NCBI RefSeq assembly: GCF_001443045.1 | Contig: NZ_LKPJ01000005.1 | Span: forward strand, 105,072 to 152,898 | Direction: 5' to 3' | Length of the DNA: 47,827 nt | Source of the DNA: Burkholderia ambifaria | Lineage (GTDB): Bacteria > Pseudomonadota > Gammaproteobacteria > Burkholderiales > Burkholderiaceae | In this document: positions 8,986-17,536 of the stretch, one piece after another | Layout: each line of letters begins with the position of its first letter | How positions within the stretch are numbered: position 1 is the first letter of the stretch | Translations under genes and position numbers: made by a program | Notes under the pieces: model-generated | Database searches by the model: none | Told to the model about the DNA's origin: nothing | Seen by the model: the letters and a program-made list of their open reading frames with translations, nothing else

Positions 8986-9079
8986 GGGAATACTCCTTCT
9001 TGATCGTGTGAAAACCGGCCCGCGGCGCGTGCCGGTCAATGTGTGCGGGCGTGATTGTGCCTGTCGCGGTGCAATGCGT

Positions 9080-11416
9080 TCAATGCAGCGTCGGCGGCGT
9101 GCCGTCCGGCGTCGAATCGGCGAGCGGCCGCACCGAGCCCTCGACGATGCGCGCGCCGAAGTCACGCACGAGTTGCTGGACGAACGGATCGCCATGGATG
9201 TCCTGCTCGGCCTCGCGCTGGCGTGCCGCGCGTGCGGCTGCATCGAGCGCCGCCGCGGTGCGCCGCGCGGGCCCCACCTCGACCGCGACCTCGACCGGCT
9301 TGCCGAGCGCGTCGGCAAGCGCGGCCTTCAGCTTCGCGACCTGGGCGGCGTCTGCATACTGCGGCACCGGCACGGACAGTTTCAACGTCGTCGCATCGAC
9401 GGCCGTCAGTTCGCTGTTGAACGCGAGTTGATAGGCGACACCCTTCAGCGACAGCCGGGCGGCAAGCGCCGGCCATTCACCGTCGAAGCCGACCGGATCG
9501 AGCGCGATCGCGGGCGGCAGCGGACGCGTGTCGACCGGTGCGGACGGGCGAGCTTCCGCCGGCGTCGGCGCAATGCGCACGTCGTCGGGACCGCTGTCGA
9601 ATACCGGGACGAAGCCGTCGTCGGCCGCGCCGCCGAACATCTCGTCGGCGCTGAGCGGCACGTATTCGTCCGGCGGGATGTCTTCCCACGGCGGCGGCGC
9701 CTGGCGCGCATCGGCAGCCTGCGGTGCGCGAGCCGCCGCACGCGGCGTCGGCACCTGCACGGCAGGACGCGACGACGCCGGTTTCTCGACGGCCGGCTGG
9801 GCTGCCGCCGGCTTCGGCGCGGCGCCCGCCCGCGAGCGGTCGGACGACACGCGCATGCCGGCATTGCGCAGCACGTCCAGTGCGGCAGCAGCGCCGCCGC
9901 GGGCCGACGGACGCGCGGCCGGCGCAGCACGCGGCGCCGGTTCGGCGGGCGCTGCAGGTTCGTCGATGCGTTTGGCGGCTGCAGGCGTTTCGGATTCGTC
10001 GCGGACGGCCGGCGGCACATCGCTCGCCGCTGCCGTCCGAGGTGCCGGATTCGCTTGCGGCTGTGCTGCGGCCGGCGCTTCGGCCAAAGCCGCTGCCGGT
10101 GTCGAAGCGGGCTTCACGGCAGGCGAAGTCACTGCATCGTCAGACTGGGCCGGCGACGGGCGCGCCGCGGGCGCGACCGGAGCGGCAACTTGCGGGCGCG
10201 CTGCCTCCACGGCAGCAGCCGGTGCCGACGGTGACTTGGGCGCGGTCGCCGATGCAGCGGCGGCCGCCGCACGCGGCGCGGGTGCGGCACGCGGCATGGC
10301 CGGCTGGCCGCCCGGCACACTGCCGGTGCCGACGGCCGGCTCGAATGCGAGCATCCGCAGCAACGTCATCGTAAAACCGGCGTATTCGTCCGGCGCAAGG
10401 CCGAGCTCGGCACGTCCGACCGTCGCGATCTGATAGAACAGCTGAACCTGCTCGGGGCTCAGCGTCTGCGCGAAGCGACGCAGATCGGCCGCTTCCGGCC
10501 ATTCGTCGAGCACCGAGCCCGGCGCGAACTGCGCCCATGCGATCCGGTGCAGCAGGCTCGCGAGATCCTGCAGCGCGGTGGAAAATGACAGGCTGCGCAG
10601 CGACATCTCGTCGGCGATCGCGAGGATCTCCGGGCCGTTGCCGGCCGCGAGCGCATCGAGCAGGCGCACCATGTAGGTCTGGTCGAGCGCGCCAAGCATG
10701 CCCGATACCGCCGATTCGGTCACTTCGTTCGCCGAATAGGCGATCGCCTGGTCGGTCAGCGACAGCGCATCGCGCATGCTGCCCTGTGCGGCGCGCGCGA
10801 GCAGACGCAGCGCCTGCTGCTCGAACGAGATCTGTTCTTCGCCGAGGATCCGTTCGAGATGCGACACGATGTGCCCGGCCGGCATCTGCTTCAGGTTGAA
10901 CTGCAGGCAGCGCGACAGCACGGTGACGGGAATCTTCTGCGGATCGGTCGTCGCGAGAATGAACTTGACGTGCGGCGGCGGCTCCTCGAGCGTCTTCAGC
11001 ATCGCGTTGAACGCGTGGTTCGTCAGCATGTGCACTTCGTCGATCATGTAGACCTTGAAGCGTGCATCGACGGGCGCGTAGACCGCGCGCTCGAGCAGCG
11101 CGGCCATCTCGTCGACGCCGCGGTTGCTCGCCGCGTCCATCTCGACGTAGTCGACGAAGCGGCCTTCGTCGATCTCGCGGCACGAGCGGCACACGCCGCA
11201 CGGCTGCGACGTGACGCCGGTTTCACAGTTGAGCGCCTTCGCGAAGATCCGCGACAGCGTCGTCTTGCCGACGCCGCGGGTTCCGGTAAACAGATAGGCG
11301 TGATGGAGACGCCCGCCGTCGAGCGCGTGCGTGAGCGCCCTAACGACGTGCTCCTGGCCGACGAGCGAAGCGAAATCCTTCGGACGCCACTTGCGTGCGA
11401 GAACTTGATAGGTCAT
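9080..11416 (-). CDS. dnaX: DNA polymerase III subunits gamma and tau
   Basis: 778-aa clamp-loader ATPase. The N-terminal AAA+ module shows Walker A GTRGVGKT (45-52), a zinc module with C64, C73, C76 and C79, Walker B MIDEVHM (124-130) and the SRC arginine finger near 170. Domain III continues to about residue 365. A long Ala/Pro-rich linker (about 370-590) leads to the C-terminal tau domain that contacts the polymerase and DnaB. No A-rich slippery heptamer for a gamma frameshift was noticed. The ATG lies 6 nt after a TACAAT box and has no Shine-Dalgarno sequence. It is first in the dnaX-ybaB-recR block. Confidence 0.95.
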   Translation of the reverse strand: MTYQVLARKWRPKDFASLVGQEHVVRALTHALDGGRLHHAYLFTGTRGVGKTTLSRIFAKALNCETGVTSQPCGVCRSCREIDEGRFVDYVEMDAASNRGVDEMAALLERAVYAPVDARFKVYMIDEVHMLTNHAFNAMLKTLEEPPPHVKFILATTDPQKIPVTVLSRCLQFNLKQMPAGHIVSHLERILGEEQISFEQQALRLLARAAQGSMRDALSLTDQAIAYSANEVTESAVSGMLGALDQTYMVRLLDALAAGNGPEILAIADEMSLRSLSFSTALQDLASLLHRIAWAQFAPGSVLDEWPEAADLRRFAQTLSPEQVQLFYQIATVGRAELGLAPDEYAGFTMTLLRMLAFEPAVGTGSVPGGQPAMPRAAPAPRAAAAAASATAPKSPSAPAAAVEAARPQVAAPVAPAARPSPAQSDDAVTSPAVKPASTPAAALAEAPAAAQPQANPAPRTAAASDVPPAVRDESETPAAAKRIDEPAAPAEPAPRAAPAARPSARGGAAAALDVLRNAGMRVSSDRSRAGAAPKPAAAQPAVEKPASSRPAVQVPTPRAAARAPQAADARQAPPPWEDIPPDEYVPLSADEMFGGAADDGFVPVFDSGPDDVRIAPTPAEARPSAPVDTRPLPPAIALDPVGFDGEWPALAARLSLKGVAYQLAFNSELTAVDATTLKLSVPVPQYADAAQVAKLKAALADALGKPVEVAVEVGPARRTAAALDAAARAARQREAEQDIHGDPFVQQLVRDFGARIVEGSVRPLADSTPDGTPPTLH

Positions 11417-11422
11417 CGAGAA

Positions 11423-11428
11423 ATTGTA
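11423..11428 (-). promoter_or_regulatory. Candidate dnaX -10 box, 6 nt before the start codon
   Basis: On the minus strand TACAAT spans 11428-11423 and the dnaX ATG starts at 11416, leaving 6 nt. At 17-bp spacing the -35 hexamer is TCGGCG, only 3 of 6 matches to TTGACA. The same TACAAT-N6-ATG arrangement occurs before surE. Confidence 0.45.
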
Positions 11429-11511
11429 TCAGTAACGCTGCATCGCGCCGACACGCGAAACGGTGCGGAAGACGGGCAAAGCGAGGGCAAAACGGAGAAT
11501 GACGCAGAAAT

Positions 11512-11535
11512 AAAAAACGCCCGGCGAACGGGGCG
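11512..11535 (-). terminator. Intrinsic terminator of ffs
   Basis: Reading the minus strand, CGCCC (11535-11531), an 8-nt loop, GGGCG (11522-11518) and then six T (11517-11512) form a short rho-independent terminator about 10 nt after the 3' end of the SRP RNA gene. Confidence 0.7.
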
Positions 11536-11544
11536 AGAAGAAAG

Positions 11545-11644
11545 GTGACGAGCCCAACCCTCGGCACTGGCGGAAAACGATTGTGGCTGCTTCGTTCCCG
11601 ACCTGACCAGGTTCACCGCCCCACCATGCGAGGAGGCCCGTCAC
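11545..11644 (-). ncRNA. ffs: 4.5S RNA, bacterial small signal recognition particle RNA
   Basis: About 100 nt. The conserved SRP domain IV core is visible on the minus strand as CCTGGTCAGGTCGGGAACGA followed by AGCAGCC. This holds the GGTCAGG and GAAGCAGCC-type internal loops that bind Ffh, closed by a tetraloop-like GGGAAC segment. The ends GTGACGGGCC (5') and GGCTCGTCAC (3') pair over 10 positions with one G-U and define the limits. A TAGAAT -10 box ends 5 nt before the 5' end and a terminator follows. Together with Ffh it targets membrane proteins to SecYEG. Confidence 0.93.
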
Positions 11645-11649
11645 GGCAT

Positions 11650-11655
11650 ATTCTA
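11650..11655 (-). promoter_or_regulatory. -10 box of the ffs promoter
   Basis: TAGAAT on the minus strand, 5 nt upstream of the inferred 5' end of the SRP RNA. The -35 region is weak (TCGCAT at 17-bp spacing). Confidence 0.6.
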
Positions 11656-12045
11656 TCATCGCTTCCAGCCGAATGCGACCGTTTGTTCGCAACAATGCGA
11701 ATGATCGAGCAAACCGGCGCGCGCGTGGGCGCATGGCGCCGGTTCAGGCACGCAGGAAGTTACCGCGCCTCTTGCATTTTGCGGGCCTGCCTCCACCTTC
11801 GGAGTGCAACGGTCGAACGGCGCGTCGTACCCCTACTCGCGTAGCGGCTACTATCGCCGCCCGCAGCAGATAGCAATTTAGGCTAATATGACGCCCGAAC
11901 GACCCGCGAGCCGCGCCATGCAGCGCTTACGCCCTTCCTTCCGGAGAGCGGAGTGACCTGCCGCAGCGGCCGGCAGCCGACAGGCCGCCGGAGCGCCGCA
12001 ACGCGCCAAGCAGGCAGTCCCCGAACCGTAAGAGGTATTGACCCA
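11656..12045. other. Intergenic region between ffs and trxA
   Basis: About 390 bp without a convincing gene. It should hold the ffs upstream region on the minus strand and the trxA promoter on the plus strand. The best trxA -10 candidate is TAATAT at 11884-11889, with no convincing -35, giving a leader of roughly 150 nt. The short open frames here have no family resemblance and I do not call them. Confidence 0.35.
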
Positions 12046-12372
12046 ATGAGCGAACAGATCAAACACATCAGCGACGCATCGTTCGAACAGGACGTCGTCA
12101 AATCCGACAAGCCCGTGCTCGTCGACTTCTGGGCCGAATGGTGCGGCCCGTGCAAGATGATCGCCCCGATCCTCGACGAAGTCGCGAAGGACTACGGCGA
12201 CAAGCTGCAGATCGCAAAGATCAACGTCGACGACAACCAGGCAACGCCTGCGAAGTTCGGCGTGCGCGGCATCCCGACGCTGATCCTGTTCAAGAACGGC
12301 GCAGCTGCCGCACAGAAGGTCGGCGCGCTGTCGAAGTCGCAGCTCACCGCATTCCTGGACAGCCACCTGTAA
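12046..12372 (+). CDS. trxA: Thioredoxin 1
   Basis: 108-aa cytoplasmic disulfide reductase that serves ribonucleotide reductase, PAPS and methionine sulfoxide reductases. The active site WCGPC has Cys33 and Cys36. The buried Asp (VDFWAEW), the cis-Pro loop [11 protein letters not shown] and the C-terminal helix match E. coli thioredoxin 1 in length and order. The ATG at 12046 has AAGAGG upstream; the longer open frame starting at 11953 has no homology in its extra part. It lies 194 nt upstream of rho, a conserved pairing. Confidence 0.96.
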   Translation: MSEQIKHISDASFEQDVVKSDKPVLVDFWAEWCGPCKMIAPILDEVAKDYGDKLQIAKINVDDNQATPAKFGVRGIPTLILFKNGAAAAQKVGALSKSQLTAFLDSHL

Positions 12373-12385
12373 TACCGGCCGTTCC

Positions 12386-12417
12386 GCGGACGTGTTGTCA
12401 ACCGGCAACACGTCCGC
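12386..12417 (+). terminator. Strong hairpin after trxA without a T-run
   Basis: GCGGACGTGTTG (12386-12397) and CAACACGTCCGC (12406-12417) make a perfect 12-bp stem with an 8-nt loop, 13 nt after the trxA stop. No U-tract follows. It probably protects the trxA 3' end or marks a Rho-dependent or processed end rather than acting as an intrinsic terminator. That role is inference. Confidence 0.5.
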
Positions 12418-12461
12418 CGTCAAGCCGCCGATCGGCCGCTCAGGCACGAATCGGCGTATGC

Positions 12462-12467
12462 TAGAAT
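12462..12467 (+). promoter_or_regulatory. Candidate rho promoter -10 box
   Basis: TAGAAT preceded by TGC (an extended -10 like feature), about 100 nt before the rho ATG. No good -35 is visible. It is followed by an A-run and a small CGTC/GACG stem near the expected 5' end. Confidence 0.4.
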
Positions 12468-12502
12468 CAAAAAACGTCTACAAGACGCATTAAGTCTCAG
12501 AG

Positions 12503-12553
12503 CGCCTCCGCTCGCCCTCCTCCCTTATTTCTTTTCGTCGCTTCTCCTCCCTG
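12503..12553 (+). promoter_or_regulatory. C-rich, G-poor rho leader, candidate Rho utilization (rut) site
   Basis: The last part of the leader before the rho ATG is almost all pyrimidine, with blocks such as GCCCTCCTCCCTTATTTC and CTTCTCCTCCCT, and very few G in a genome of high G. Unstructured C-over-G stretches are what Rho binds. Autogenous control of rho by attenuation in its leader is known in E. coli. This stretch fits that role here, but it is not proved. Confidence 0.5.
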
Positions 12554-12566
12554 GCGGGTTCTCCGT

Positions 12567-13829
12567 ATGCATTTATCCGAGCTCAAGTCTCTGCACGTGT
12601 CCGAACTGATCGAAATGGCCAATGGCCTGGAGATCGAAAACGCGAACCGCCTGCGCAAGCAGGAGCTGATGTTCGCCATTCTCAAAAAGCGCGCCAAGAC
12701 GGGAGAGACGATCTTCGGCGACGGTACGCTCGAAGTGCTGCCGGACGGTTTCGGCTTCCTGCGCTCGCCGGAAATGTCGTACCTCGCGAGCACCGACGAC
12801 ATCTATATCAGCCCGTCGCAGATCCGCCGCTTCAACCTGCACACCGGCGACACGATCGAAGGTGAAGTCCGCACGCCGAAGGACGGCGAGCGCTACTTTG
12901 CGCTGGTGAAGGTCGACAAAGTCAACGGGCAGCCGCCCGAGGCCTCGAAACACAAGATCATGTTCGAGAACCTCACGCCGCTGCACCCGAACAAGCCGCT
13001 GTCGCTCGAACGCGAAATGCGCGGCGAGGAGAACGTCACGGGCCGCATCATCGACATGATCGCGCCGATCGGCAAGGGCCAGCGCGGCCTGCTCGTCGCG
13101 TCGCCGAAGTCGGGCAAGACCGTGATGCTCCAGCACATCGCACATGCGATCAAGCAGAACCACCCGGACGTCATCCTGTTCGTGCTGCTGATCGACGAGC
13201 GCCCTGAAGAAGTGACCGAAATGCAGCGTTCGGTCGCCGGCGAAGTGATCGCATCGACGTTCGACGAACCGGCCACGCGTCACGTGCAGGTCGCCGAAAT
13301 GGTGATCGAGAAGGCCAAGCGCCTCGTCGAAATGAAGCACGACGTCGTGATTCTGCTCGACTCGATCACGCGTCTCGCACGCGCGTACAACACCGTGATC
13401 CCGGCATCGGGCAAGGTGCTGACGGGCGGTGTCGACGCAAACGCACTGCAGCGTCCGAAGCGCTTCTTCGGTGCGGCGCGCAACATCGAGGAAGGCGGCT
13501 CGCTGACGATCATCGGCACCGCGCTGATCGAAACCGGCAGCCGCATGGACGACGTGATCTACGAAGAATTCAAGGGCACCGGCAACATGGAAGTGCACCT
13601 CGAGCGCCGTCTCGCGGAAAAGCGCGTCTATCCGTCGATCAACCTGAACAAGTCGGGCACGCGTCGCGAAGAAATGCTGATCAAGCCCGAGATCCTGCAA
13701 AAGATCTGGGTGCTGCGCAAGTTCATCCACGACATGGACGAAGTCGAGGCCATGGAATTCCTGCTCGACAAGATCCGCCAGACGAAGAGCAACTCCGAGT
13801 TCTTCGACCTGATGCGTCGCGGCGGCTGA
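12567..13829 (+). CDS. rho: Transcription termination factor Rho
   Basis: 420-aa hexameric RNA helicase that ends transcripts at rut sites. The N-terminal Rho-N helix bundle runs over residues 1-45. The cold-shock-like RNA-binding fold has RNP1 GFGFLR (61-66) and the RNP2 region [10 protein letters not shown]. The ATPase core has Walker A SPKSGKT (179-185), [15 protein letters not shown], Walker [17 protein letters not shown], the Q-loop [15 protein letters not shown] and the R-loop segment. The length equals the usual 419-420 residues with no insertion. A 9-bp stem plus T-run terminator follows. Confidence 0.97.
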   Translation: MHLSELKSLHVSELIEMANGLEIENANRLRKQELMFAILKKRAKTGETIFGDGTLEVLPDGFGFLRSPEMSYLASTDDIYISPSQIRRFNLHTGDTIEGEVRTPKDGERYFALVKVDKVNGQPPEASKHKIMFENLTPLHPNKPLSLEREMRGEENVTGRIIDMIAPIGKGQRGLLVASPKSGKTVMLQHIAHAIKQNHPDVILFVLLIDERPEEVTEMQRSVAGEVIASTFDEPATRHVQVAEMVIEKAKRLVEMKHDVVILLDSITRLARAYNTVIPASGKVLTGGVDANALQRPKRFFGAARNIEEGGSLTIIGTALIETGSRMDDVIYEEFKGTGNMEVHLERRLAEKRVYPSINLNKSGTRREEMLIKPEILQKIWVLRKFIHDMDEVEAMEFLLDKIRQTKSNSEFFDLMRRGG

Positions 13830-13849
13830 TCGCCCTCGCCCCGCCACGA

Positions 13850-13885
13850 ACGGCCGCCCGCGCGTTTCGCCCGGCGGCCGTTTTT
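13850..13885 (+). terminator. Intrinsic terminator after rho
   Basis: ACGGCCGCC (13850-13858) pairs with GGCGGCCGT (13873-13881), giving a 9-bp stem with a 14-nt loop, followed by TTTTT. It ends 56 nt after the rho stop. Confidence 0.85.
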
Positions 13886-13892
13886 CCGGCCC

Positions 13893-13926
13893 AACCTATA
13901 CGTGAACGTACAGGTTGATCTATAAT
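13893..13926 (+). promoter_or_regulatory. MerR-type operator and -10 box before the MerR/MFS genes
   Basis: A 24-bp near-perfect dyad occupies 13893-13916 (AACCTATACGT, GA, ACGTACAGGTT; one mismatched pair). TATAAT follows at 13921-13926, 36 nt before the regulator ATG. No separate -35 hexamer is seen because the dyad covers that area. The layout suggests autoregulation by the MerR-family protein encoded next. Confidence 0.65.
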
Positions 13927-13961
13927 CGCGTCACCATTCCGACCGAAGCCGCGCCATCCCG

Positions 13962-14462
13962 ATGCCGAACGACGCCTCCCCTTCGCTGCTGACCGTGAGC
14001 GATGCCGCATCGCGGCTCGGCGTCACGCCGCGCACGCTGAAGTATTACGAAGAGCGCGGGCTCGTCACGCCGTCGCGCAGCGGCGGCCGCTATCGCCTTT
14101 ACGACGAAGCCGATCTCGAACGCTTCGCCCGCATCTTGCGGCTGCGCGCGCTCGGCTTTTCGCTGCACGGCATCACCGAGATGCTCAAGCGCCCGCTCGA
14201 AGAAACGGGCGACGGCCGGCGCCGCTATTCGGACGCATCATTACGCGACATCCGCACGGGGCTGGCCGAGCAGATCGACACGCTCGACCAGCGGATCGCG
14301 GCCGTCCAGCGCGAACTGAAGGAAGCCGTTGCGCTGCGCAAGGAACTGCAGCACGACATCGACTACATCGAGCGGCGGCTCGCCGGTGAAAACCCCGACG
14401 CGCTGATCGCGCAGCGGCAGGCCGAAGCCGGCACACGACGCGCGCGCAAGGATCGGGAATGA
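13962..14462 (+). CDS. MerR family transcriptional regulator
   Basis: 166-aa regulator. The N-terminal winged helix-turn-helix is clear: LTVSDAASRLGVTPRTLKYY (10-29) followed by EERGLVTPSRSGGRYRLYDE. A long dimerization coiled coil spans about residues 95-145. There is no Cys-rich metal-binding C-terminus, so it probably senses a small organic molecule or acts with the coupled transporter rather than a metal. Its stop overlaps the MFS start as ATGA. A dyad operator lies in its promoter. Confidence 0.87.
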   Translation: MPNDASPSLLTVSDAASRLGVTPRTLKYYEERGLVTPSRSGGRYRLYDEADLERFARILRLRALGFSLHGITEMLKRPLEETGDGRRRYSDASLRDIRTGLAEQIDTLDQRIAAVQRELKEAVALRKELQHDIDYIERRLAGENPDALIAQRQAEAGTRRARKDRE

Positions 14463-16015
14463 ACGTCGCGCCCGGTCGCTCGCCGCTGTGGAGTCGCGCG
14501 AACCTGCGCGCAGACCTGTTCCCGTGGGCGCTCGCGCTCGTCACCGGCATCGACTATTTCGACAACGCGACCTTCTCGTTCTTCGCAAGCTACATCGCGG
14601 GCGGTATCAACGCGTCACCCGACGAACTCGTGTGGTCGTCGAGCGCGTATGCGGTCACGGCCGTGCTCGGCATCCTGCAGCAGCAATGGTGGGTCGATCG
14701 GCTCGGACATCGCCGCTACGTCGCCGGCTGCATGCTGATGTTCTCGTTCGGCGCGATCGCGGCCGCACTCGCCGACACGTCGCGCGAACTCGCGTTCGCG
14801 CGCGGCTTCCAGGGCTACTTCATCGGCCCGATGATGGGTGCGTGCCGGATCCTGATCCAGATCAGCTTCAAACCGCAGGAGCGGCCGCCGGCCACGCGCG
14901 CGTTCCTGGGCATGATCCTGCTCGGCAGCGCGCTTGCGCCGATCGTCGGCGGGCTGCTGGTCGCGCATTCGACGTGGCGCGCGCTGTTCGCATGCACGGC
15001 ACCCGCGGGCATCGCGTTCGCGATCCTCGCGCTCCTCACGTTGCCCGATTCGGGCAGGACGCGCGACGACGAACGCGGCTCCGGGCATTTCTGGCCGTAC
15101 GTCGTGTTCGCGCTCGCGCAAGGTGCGCTGCAGATCGTGCTGCAGCAGGTGCACTACCAACTCTACAGCGGCTCGCCGATGCTGATCATGCTGACGTTCG
15201 CCGGTCTCGGCGCGCTCGCGTGGTTCGCCTATCACCAGTGGAACCATCCGACGCCGCTCGTGCGGCTGCATGCGCTTCGCGAGCGCACGTTCCAGGTCGG
15301 GCTGCTGCTGTACATGTTCTATTACTACGAGTCGACCGGCTTCAGCTACCTGACCTCCCGCCTGCTCGAAGGCGGGCTCGGCTATCCGGTCGAGAACGCC
15401 GGGCGCCTGGTCGGCACGATGTCGCTGATCTCGGCGACGGCGCTGTTCGCCTACCTGCGCTATGCGAAGCACGTCACGCACAAGAAATGGTTCGTGGTGC
15501 CGGGTTTCGCGATCGCGATCGTCGCCGCGCTGTGGATGACGCGGATGACGCCGCAGGTCGGCGAGGCCGCACTGATCGTCCCGCTGCTGCTGCGCGGGTT
15601 GCTGTTGCTGTTCATCGTGCTGCCGGTCGCGAACCTGACGTTCCGCATCTTCGCGATCGACGAATACACGCACGGCTACCGGCTGAAGAACATCGTGCGG
15701 CAACTGACGATCTCGTTCGCGACGTCGTCGGTGATCATCGTCGAGCAGCACCGGCTGGCCGTGCATCAGACGCGGCTCGTCGAGCGCGCGAGCGTGTTCG
15801 ATCCGCTGTTCCAGCAGACCGTCGACGCCCTCGCACGCAGCTATGCGGCCGCCGGCCATGCACTGAACGAGGCGCACGCCCTCGCGATCGCGTCGATCGC
15901 GAGGATGGTCGCGCAACAGGCGTCGTTCCTCGCGTCGCTCGACGGTTTCTATTTCCTCGCGGGCGTCGCGCTGGTCGGCGGCCTCTTCGCGGCATGGCAA
16001 AAAGAGATCGATTGA
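14459..16015 (+). CDS. MFS transporter, DHA2-like (about 14 helices)
   Basis: 518-aa inner-membrane permease that resembles drug/proton antiporters with 14 helices. The first helix carries DYFDNATFSFFASYIAGGIN, where DHA2 exporters have the membrane-embedded acid. WWVDRLGHRRYVAG matches the MFS loop 2-3 signature. There are many further hydrophobic segments and a longer periplasmic loop near residues 425-480. The ATG overlaps the upstream merR stop, so the two are co-translated, which suggests efflux of the compound sensed by the regulator. The substrate is unknown. A C-terminal helix ends just before mtfA. Confidence 0.82.
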   Translation: MNVAPGRSPLWSRANLRADLFPWALALVTGIDYFDNATFSFFASYIAGGINASPDELVWSSSAYAVTAVLGILQQQWWVDRLGHRRYVAGCMLMFSFGAIAAALADTSRELAFARGFQGYFIGPMMGACRILIQISFKPQERPPATRAFLGMILLGSALAPIVGGLLVAHSTWRALFACTAPAGIAFAILALLTLPDSGRTRDDERGSGHFWPYVVFALAQGALQIVLQQVHYQLYSGSPMLIMLTFAGLGALAWFAYHQWNHPTPLVRLHALRERTFQVGLLLYMFYYYESTGFSYLTSRLLEGGLGYPVENAGRLVGTMSLISATALFAYLRYAKHVTHKKWFVVPGFAIAIVAALWMTRMTPQVGEAALIVPLLLRGLLLLFIVLPVANLTFRIFAIDEYTHGYRLKNIVRQLTISFATSSVIIVEQHRLAVHQTRLVERASVFDPLFQQTVDALARSYAAAGHALNEAHALAIASIARMVAQQASFLASLDGFYFLAGVALVGGLFAAWQKEID

Positions 16016-16053
16016 GTTAAAAGTCAGGCTTTGGATTTTCCCGCGCTGCCTCC

Positions 16054-16887
16054 ATGCTCTCGAAACTGACCCGCTGGTTCGACGACCGTCGACGCGACCG
16101 CGCGCTGCGCAGCCATTCGATTCCCGATGCGCTGTGGCAGGACACCGTCGCGCGCCTGCCGTTTCTCGACGCGCTGCCGCCCGGCGACCTGAGCCGGCTG
16201 CGCGAGCTGACGAGCCTGTTCATCGCGAAGAAGTCGTTTTCGACCGCACACGGGCTCGAGCTGACCGACGAGATGATCGTCGCGATCGCCGCGCAGGCGT
16301 GCCTGCCCGTGCTGAATCTCGATTTGTCGCTGTATGACGGCTGGGTCGGCGTCGTCGTGTATCCGGGCGAATTCGTGATCCGCAAGACCGTGCAGGACGA
16401 GGACGGCGTCGTCCATGAAGTCGAGCAGGACGCGAGCGGCGAAGCGTGGGAAGGCGGCCCGGTGATCCTGTCGTGGGAAGACGCACAGATGACGGACGGC
16501 CGCGACGCGTACAACGTCGTGATCCACGAGTTCGCGCACAAGATCGACATGGTCAACGGCGAAGCCGACGGGTATCCGCCCCTCTTTCGCCGCTGGCACG
16601 CGCCGCACCTCGACGCGCAGGCGTGGGCCGACGTGTTCGAGCATGCGTACGACCAGTTCTGCGCACGGGTCGACGCGGTGCCGGATCGCGCGTGGACACG
16701 CTTCGAACGGGAATCGCTGATCGATCCCTATGCAGCCGATCACCCGTCGGAGTTCTTCGCCGTGTGCAGCGAGGCGCTGTTCGTGCGGCCGCGCGCGTTC
16801 GAGTCCGAATTTCCGGAGCTCTACCGGCTGCTCGCCCGCTACTACCGACAGGATCCGGCCCGGACGGGCGCCCTCGACGCGCGCTGA
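16054..16887 (+). CDS. mtfA: M90 family zinc peptidase, MtfA-like
   Basis: 277-aa soluble metallopeptidase of the MtfA (YeeI) family. The zinc motif HEFAHKID has His158, Glu159 and His162, and a downstream Glu-containing segment (HPSEFFAVCSEALF) supplies the third ligand. In E. coli, MtfA binds the glucose-PTS repressor Mlc and has aminopeptidase activity; the partner here may differ. The length is close to that of E. coli MtfA (265). No signal peptide. It stands alone, 38 nt after the MFS gene, and is followed by the rpmE2 promoter. Confidence 0.85.
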   Translation: MLSKLTRWFDDRRRDRALRSHSIPDALWQDTVARLPFLDALPPGDLSRLRELTSLFIAKKSFSTAHGLELTDEMIVAIAAQACLPVLNLDLSLYDGWVGVVVYPGEFVIRKTVQDEDGVVHEVEQDASGEAWEGGPVILSWEDAQMTDGRDAYNVVIHEFAHKIDMVNGEADGYPPLFRRWHAPHLDAQAWADVFEHAYDQFCARVDAVPDRAWTRFERESLIDPYAADHPSEFFAVCSEALFVRPRAFESEFPELYRLLARYYRQDPARTGALDAR

Positions 16888-16894
16888 AAATAAT

Positions 16895-16923
16895 TCGTCA
16901 ACCGTCTGATTTTCTGGCATAAT
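16895..16923 (+). promoter_or_regulatory. rpmE2 sigma-70-type promoter
   Basis: -35 TCGTCA (16895-16900), 17-bp spacer, -10 CATAAT (16918-16923). The transcript would have a leader of about 115 nt before rpmE2. Confidence 0.6.
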
Positions 16924-17044
16924 CGCCGCTTTTCGACCTTAGGCAAGTGGCTCGCGCCGGGCTTGACGTCGGCTGAATCGCGCAAATTCGTGCGATCCGG
17001 CACGGCAAGCGGCGGGTTGGCTACCGCTCTCACCAAGGAACATC

Positions 17045-17311
17045 ATGAAACCTGGCATTCACCCGGACTACCGCGAAGTCGTCTTCCAAGACATGTCGAA
17101 CGGCTTCAAGTTCATCACGCGCTCGACGATCCAGACGCGTGAAACCATCGAACACGAAGGCAAGACCTACCCGCTCGCCAAGATCGAAGTGTCGTCGGAA
17201 TCGCACTCGTTCTACACGGGTCAGCAAAAGATCATGGACACGGCAGGCCGTGTCGAGAAGTTCAAGAACAAGTTCGGCGCACGCGCCAACGGCAAGGCTA
17301 CTGCAAAGTAA
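17045..17311 (+). CDS. rpmE2: 50S ribosomal protein L31, type B (zinc-free)
   Basis: 88-aa L31. It starts [20 protein letters not shown] and continues with [18 protein letters not shown], which is characteristic of type B L31. The CxxC zinc pair of type A L31 is absent; the protein has no Cys at all. Type B copies often replace the zinc form when zinc is scarce. No Zur box was recognised upstream, so it may simply be the housekeeping copy in this lineage. A strong intrinsic terminator follows. Confidence 0.95.
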   Translation: MKPGIHPDYREVVFQDMSNGFKFITRSTIQTRETIEHEGKTYPLAKIEVSSESHSFYTGQQKIMDTAGRVEKFKNKFGARANGKATAK

Positions 17312-17354
17312 GCTTTGTACCGATCCGGTGGTTGCAACGCACCGGTACCGCACG

Positions 17355-17381
17355 AAAGGGCAGCCCAGGCTGCCCTTTTTT
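17355..17381 (+). terminator. Intrinsic terminator of rpmE2
   Basis: AAAGGGCAGCC (17355-17365) is complementary to GGCTGCCCTTT (17368-17378), and the T-run continues to 17381. The inner pairs must open to form the loop. Confidence 0.85.
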
Positions 17382-17536
17382 GTCTCCGCTCGCCGGGAAA
17401 CTGCCAACCGCCGGCCGGCGCCCGGGCAATCGTCTGACGCGCAACGGCCGGCGCGTCTACAATGCCGGATGCTCGAATCCGGCTCGTCCGCGCACGACCG
17501 CGCCGGCCGCCCGCTCATAACAAATCGCTCATCTGC

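Noticed and set aside
9080..11416. Programmed frameshift producing gamma from dnaX
   Set aside because: No A-rich slippery heptamer followed by a stem was seen in the linker region, so a separate gamma product is not supported from sequence.
11545..11844. Small plus-strand reading frame across ffs and beyond
   Set aside because: It overlaps a clear SRP RNA gene on the other strand and shows no coding likeness.
17045..17311. Zur regulation of rpmE2
   Set aside because: Type B L31 is often zinc-responsive, but I saw no convincing Zur box in the leader, so I do not claim it.
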